Positions 61,903 through 64,000 of a stretch of 64,000 nt of DNA are shown here, piece after piece. The notes below the pieces were generated by a model. It ran no database searches, had not been told where the DNA came from, and was given only the letters and a program-made list of their open reading frames with translations. The stretch is from Streptomyces sp. TN58. Lineage in GTDB: Bacteria > Actinomycetota > Actinomycetes > Streptomycetales > Streptomycetaceae. The stretch covers positions 5,090,001 to 5,154,000 of the forward strand of contig NZ_CP018870.1 in NCBI RefSeq assembly GCF_001941845.1, in the 5' to 3' direction. Position 1 is the first letter of the stretch. Each line of letters opens with the position of its first letter. The position numbers and the translations under genes were made by a program.

Positions 61903-62415
61903 TCAGGCGCCGGTCGCCCCGTCGATCGCCTCTCGCAGGAGGTCGGCGTGGCCGTTGTGCCGCGCGTACTCGTGGATGAGGTGCAGCATGACCAGGCGCA
62001 GCGAGGCCTCCTCCTTCCAACTCGGCACGTACGCCGTCACCTCCAGGGACTCGGCCGCGGCCTCGATGCGGCGGGCGTGCGCGACCTCCTCCTGCCACGC
62101 GGTGAAGGCCTCGGCGCGGGTGCACCCGGAGGCGTCGTAGGCGGCCTGGAAGTCGTGGGTGTCGGACCACAGGTGCGGAAGCTCCTCGCCGCCCAGGACC
62201 CGCCGGAACCAGTGCCGCTCGACCTCGCCCATGTGCCGGACCAGGCCCAGCAGCGACAGGGTGGACGGAGGCATCGAGGCGCGGCGCAACTGCTCGTCGT
62301 CGAGGCCCTCGCACTTCCAGGCGAGAGTGGCGCGGTGGTAGTCGAGGAAGATCCGTAGCGTCTCGCGCTCATCGCCGGTGAGGGGCGGGCTGATGCGTTC
62401 CATGCAGATGATCAT
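61903..62415 (-). CDS. DinB-family protein (DUF664-like)
   Basis: The protein has 170 residues. The four-helix DinB bundle is clear: ETLRIFLDYHRATLAWKCEGL, LLGLVRHMGEVERHWFRRVLGG and LVMLHLIHEYARHNGHADLLREAIDG. The metal-binding His residues are RH, RHW and the EYARHNGH triad. ATG 62415 has GGGAGGAGG 8 nt upstream. ATG 62403 has none, and the longer reading runs through a 15-bp tandem repeat. Substrate unknown; some family members use mycothiol. Confidence 0.92.
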   Translation of the reverse strand: MIICMERISPPLTGDERETLRIFLDYHRATLAWKCEGLDDEQLRRASMPPSTLSLLGLVRHMGEVERHWFRRVLGGEELPHLWSDTHDFQAAYDASGCTRAEAFTAWQEEVAHARRIEAAAESLEVTAYVPSWKEEASLRLVMLHLIHEYARHNGHADLLREAIDGATGA

Positions 62416-62469
62416 GCCGCGCCGCCTCCTCCCGCGGGAACCCCCAGGCCGTGGCCGGATCCGACGGAG

Positions 62470-62514
62470 CCAGGACCGGGTGGACCAGGATCGGGTGGAC
62501 CATGACCGGGTGGA
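62470..62514. repeat. Three 15-bp tandem repeats
   Basis: CCAGGACCGGGTGGA, CCAGGATCGGGTGGA and CCATGACCGGGTGGA follow each other without a gap between the DinB-like gene and the next minus-strand gene. In the open frame beyond the DinB start they would read as repeats of STRSW, so they are not part of the real protein. The copies differ at one to three positions. Confidence 0.85.
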
Positions 62515-62554
62515 GCCTCGCGTCATCCGTGAGACGCGGTCAACGGCCTACGTC

Positions 62555-63379
62555 CTACGGCCGGGCCCGCGTCGACTCCGCCGGCCGCGTCCAGACATAC
62601 GGCACCGTCACCCCCGCCACCCCGAAGCCCAGCCGCTCCAGGATCGGACGGCTGTCCTCGGATGCGTCCACCTGGAGGTAGGGGATGCCGAGCTCCGCCG
62701 CGACACGGGCCCGGTGCGCGACCAGCGCACGGTAGATGCCCCGGCCGCGCCACTGCGGGAGCGTGCCGCCGCCCCACAGGCCGGCGAAGGCCGTGCCCGG
62801 CCGCATCTCCATCCGGGCCGCGCTCACCGGGACGCCGCCCGCCATCGCGACGACCGCGGCGATGGTCTCCGGCTCGTCGCGAAGCCGTCCCAGCAGCGCC
62901 TCCCGGATGCGGGGCCGCTCCGTACCGAATGCCCCCGCGTGGACCCGCATCATCAGGTCGACGCCGGCCTCGTCCGTCACCACACGCAGGGCGACGCCCT
63001 CCGGCGGCTCCACCGGAAGCCGCGCGAGGTCGGCCGTCCGCCCCACCATCAGCGTCTCCGGCGGATCCGGTACGAAGCCCGCCGCCCGCAGCCGGTCCCC
63101 GAGGTCCGCCGGCCGGTCGTGGCGGTACAGCTTCCACTCGAAGTCCGGGCAGCCGTGCTCCGCGAAGAACGCCACCTGCGCCGCGATCTGCCCGTCCGCC
63201 GTCCCCTCGTCGAGATCGGACCAGAGGACGCCGTTCCATCCGAGGCCGGGCGCGCTCTGCCGGACGACCCCTCCCACCCGCTCCACGCGGGCGTCCGCGC
63301 CGTCCGGGCGCGCGCCCTCGCGCACCTCGGCGTCGTACCGGGCGCGCACCTTCAGCAGCTCATCGGGATCCATCGTCAT
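62555..63379 (-). CDS. GNAT-family N-acetyltransferase
   Basis: The protein has 274 residues. The N-terminal half is a diverged GNAT-like domain. The C-terminal half has the clear acetyl-CoA motif LPQWRGRGIYRALVAHRARVAAELG (about 206-230) and the LQVDASEDSRPILERLGF end. The acceptor is unknown. The start is MTM at 63379 with a second ATG at 63373. The gene is divergent from the cupin-like gene, 55 bp away. Confidence 0.9.
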   Translation of the reverse strand: MTMDPDELLKVRARYDAEVREGARPDGADARVERVGGVVRQSAPGLGWNGVLWSDLDEGTADGQIAAQVAFFAEHGCPDFEWKLYRHDRPADLGDRLRAAGFVPDPPETLMVGRTADLARLPVEPPEGVALRVVTDEAGVDLMMRVHAGAFGTERPRIREALLGRLRDEPETIAAVVAMAGGVPVSAARMEMRPGTAFAGLWGGGTLPQWRGRGIYRALVAHRARVAAELGIPYLQVDASEDSRPILERLGFGVAGVTVPYVWTRPAESTRARP

Positions 63380-63421
63380 CGGGCCAGCTCACCAGGGTGC
63401 GGGCGGCCCGCACAACTGCAT

Positions 63422-63427
63422 TAGCCT
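63422..63427 (+). promoter_or_regulatory. -10 element for a leaderless cupin-like gene
   Basis: TAGCCT ends 7 nt before the GTG at 63435 and no ribosome-binding site lies between, so the transcript is expected to start at the GTG itself. Confidence 0.55.
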
Positions 63428-63434
63428 CACCCCC

Positions 63435-63896
63435 GTGAACGACGACCTCACCATCTACACCGGCAAGGCCGCCCCCGACGCCGCCGCCGACCGCGGCTGG
63501 CTCCTCGGCCACTTCAAGGACCCGGCCGATCCCCGTCACAGCGAGGACGTGGAGATCAAATGGGGTGTCCACCCGAAGGGCGACGAACGGGAGCGCTGGG
63601 CCACCGCCGAGAGGCGCACCGCGCTGCTGGTCCTGATCAGCGGACGCTTCCGGCTGGAGTTCCCGGGCCGGACCGTCGTCCTCGCCGAGCAGGGCGACTA
63701 CGTGCTCTGGGGCCGCGGCGTCGACCACTCCTGGTACGCGGAGGAGGACGCCGTCGTCCTCACCGTCCGCTGGCCCTCGATCCCCGGCTACCGGGTGGAC
63801 GAGCCCGAAGACCGGGCCGGCGCCCACTCCGCCACCTCGGCGGCGCCCGTCGGGAGCGCCGTCGCAAGCCCCATCGGGAGCACCGCCGGGACCTGA
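63435..63896 (+). CDS. Cupin-like signal peptidase I-annotated protein (not a protease)
   Basis: The protein has 153 residues. Single cupin barrel: IKWGVHPKGDER, LLVLISGRFRLEFPGRTVVLAEQGDYVLWGRGVDHSWYAEEDAVVLTVRWPS (landmark, about 60-116). The HSW and GDY elements fit a small cupin binding a metal or ligand. Close relatives are, from memory, often named signal peptidase I, but no Ser/Lys catalytic dyad or membrane helix is present. A Ser/Ala/Gly tail follows. Confidence 0.8.
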   Translation: MNDDLTIYTGKAAPDAAADRGWLLGHFKDPADPRHSEDVEIKWGVHPKGDERERWATAERRTALLVLISGRFRLEFPGRTVVLAEQGDYVLWGRGVDHSWYAEEDAVVLTVRWPSIPGYRVDEPEDRAGAHSATSAAPVGSAVASPIGSTAGT

Positions 63897-63925
63897 GTTC
63901 CCGAACGCCTCCCCGGCCTGCTGTG

Positions 63926-64000
63926 ATGATGCACACGAAACGGGCCAACGATCACGAAACGCTGGGATCGTGGAGGTCGCAGACCATCTGGGCCGAACCT
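63926..64000 (+). CDS. Possible start of a further gene, cut by the window end
   Basis: ATG ATG at 63926-63931 opens a frame without a stop to the edge (begins MMHTKRANDHETLG). GTG 63970 in another frame is an equally possible start (MEVADHLGRT). Two exact CACGAAACG repeats (63934-63942 and 63953-63961), 19 bp apart, fall in between and look more like an upstream regulatory site, favouring the GTG. Too little is visible to name a product. Confidence 0.25.
   Translation, partial: MMHTKRANDHETLGSWRSQTIWAEP

Noticed and set aside
62416..62526. DinB N-terminal extension with STRSW repeats
   Set aside because: It is produced by the 15-bp tandem repeat; the internal ATG 62415 has GGGAGGAGG.
63435..63896. 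Signal peptidase I
   Set aside because: No Ser/Lys dyad and no membrane anchor; the barrel motifs are cupin-like.

Overview
The window is a stretch of actinobacterial chromosome, almost certainly Streptomyces or a close relative. The support is very high GC, strongly GC-biased third codon positions, many GTG starts, several promoters placed so that the mRNA would be leaderless, and gene order. From memory, not from a search, the run cabB - sdaA - glyA - gcvH - gcvT - SseB-like genes - oligopeptide ABC operon - TRIC channel - cysteine desulfurase - mnmA - ligA - rmdB - gatCAB follows the S. coelicolor SCO546x-SCO550x region. There are no rRNA or tRNA genes, insertion sequences, prophage or CRISPR arrays.

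Layout. 1-7.1 kb: a surface-polysaccharide block with a flippase, a Wzz-like protein with a degenerate kinase domain and a GT4 glycosyltransferase, all overlapping in one operon, plus a TagD-like cytidylyltransferase, a CDP-alcohol phosphotransferase and an MFS exporter. 7.1-9.5 kb: glycogen debranching enzyme glgX. 9.7-16.4 kb: a cell-wall surface cluster in which three L,D-transpeptidases (two of them paralogous lipoproteins) enclose two secreted SpaA/Cna-B repeat proteins. 16.4-23.5 kb: enoyl-CoA hydratase, an anti-sigma-type ATPase, a NodB-like lipoprotein coupled to a beta-propeller lipoprotein, an EF-hand protein, a PadR regulator, reductases and an AMIN-like secreted protein. 23.6-28.4 kb: serine/glycine one-carbon genes, with a tandem glycine riboswitch ahead of gcvT. 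28.6-37.6 kb: a P-loop protein, two SseB-like proteins and a complete oligopeptide ABC transporter. 37.6-47.4 kb: channel, thioesterase, sulfur-transfer enzymes (cysteine desulfurase and MnmA), an amidase, redox and regulatory genes, one probable gene remnant and a half-size MetE-like protein. 47.4-56.1 kb: ligA, the c-di-GMP enzyme rmdB and gatC-gatA-orf-gatB. 56.1-58.0 kb: a membrane-anchored protein kinase. 58.1-61.9 kb: an iron-box-controlled divergent unit (penicillin-acylase-type Ntn hydrolase coupled to a siderophore-type acetyltransferase, facing a siderophore-interacting protein). 61.9-64 kb: DinB-like, GNAT and cupin-like genes.

How the genes work together. The 9.7-16.4 kb cluster is the best candidate for an undescribed system. 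Five SpaA-type repeats share an invariant CX7C pair and occur with three L,D-transpeptidases but no sortase and no visible LPXTG signal. The first protein keeps the Lys/Glu/Asn isopeptide triad in all three repeats, whereas the second has lost it in both. I infer, without proof, a sortase-independent way of displaying or crosslinking surface proteins. The second candidate is the iron-regulated acylase/acetyltransferase/SIP unit, which looks like an acyl-siderophore remodelling or recycling module. Starts were chosen from ribosome-binding sites, overlaps, signal peptides and -10 spacing. Function names are family assignments read from the sequence.
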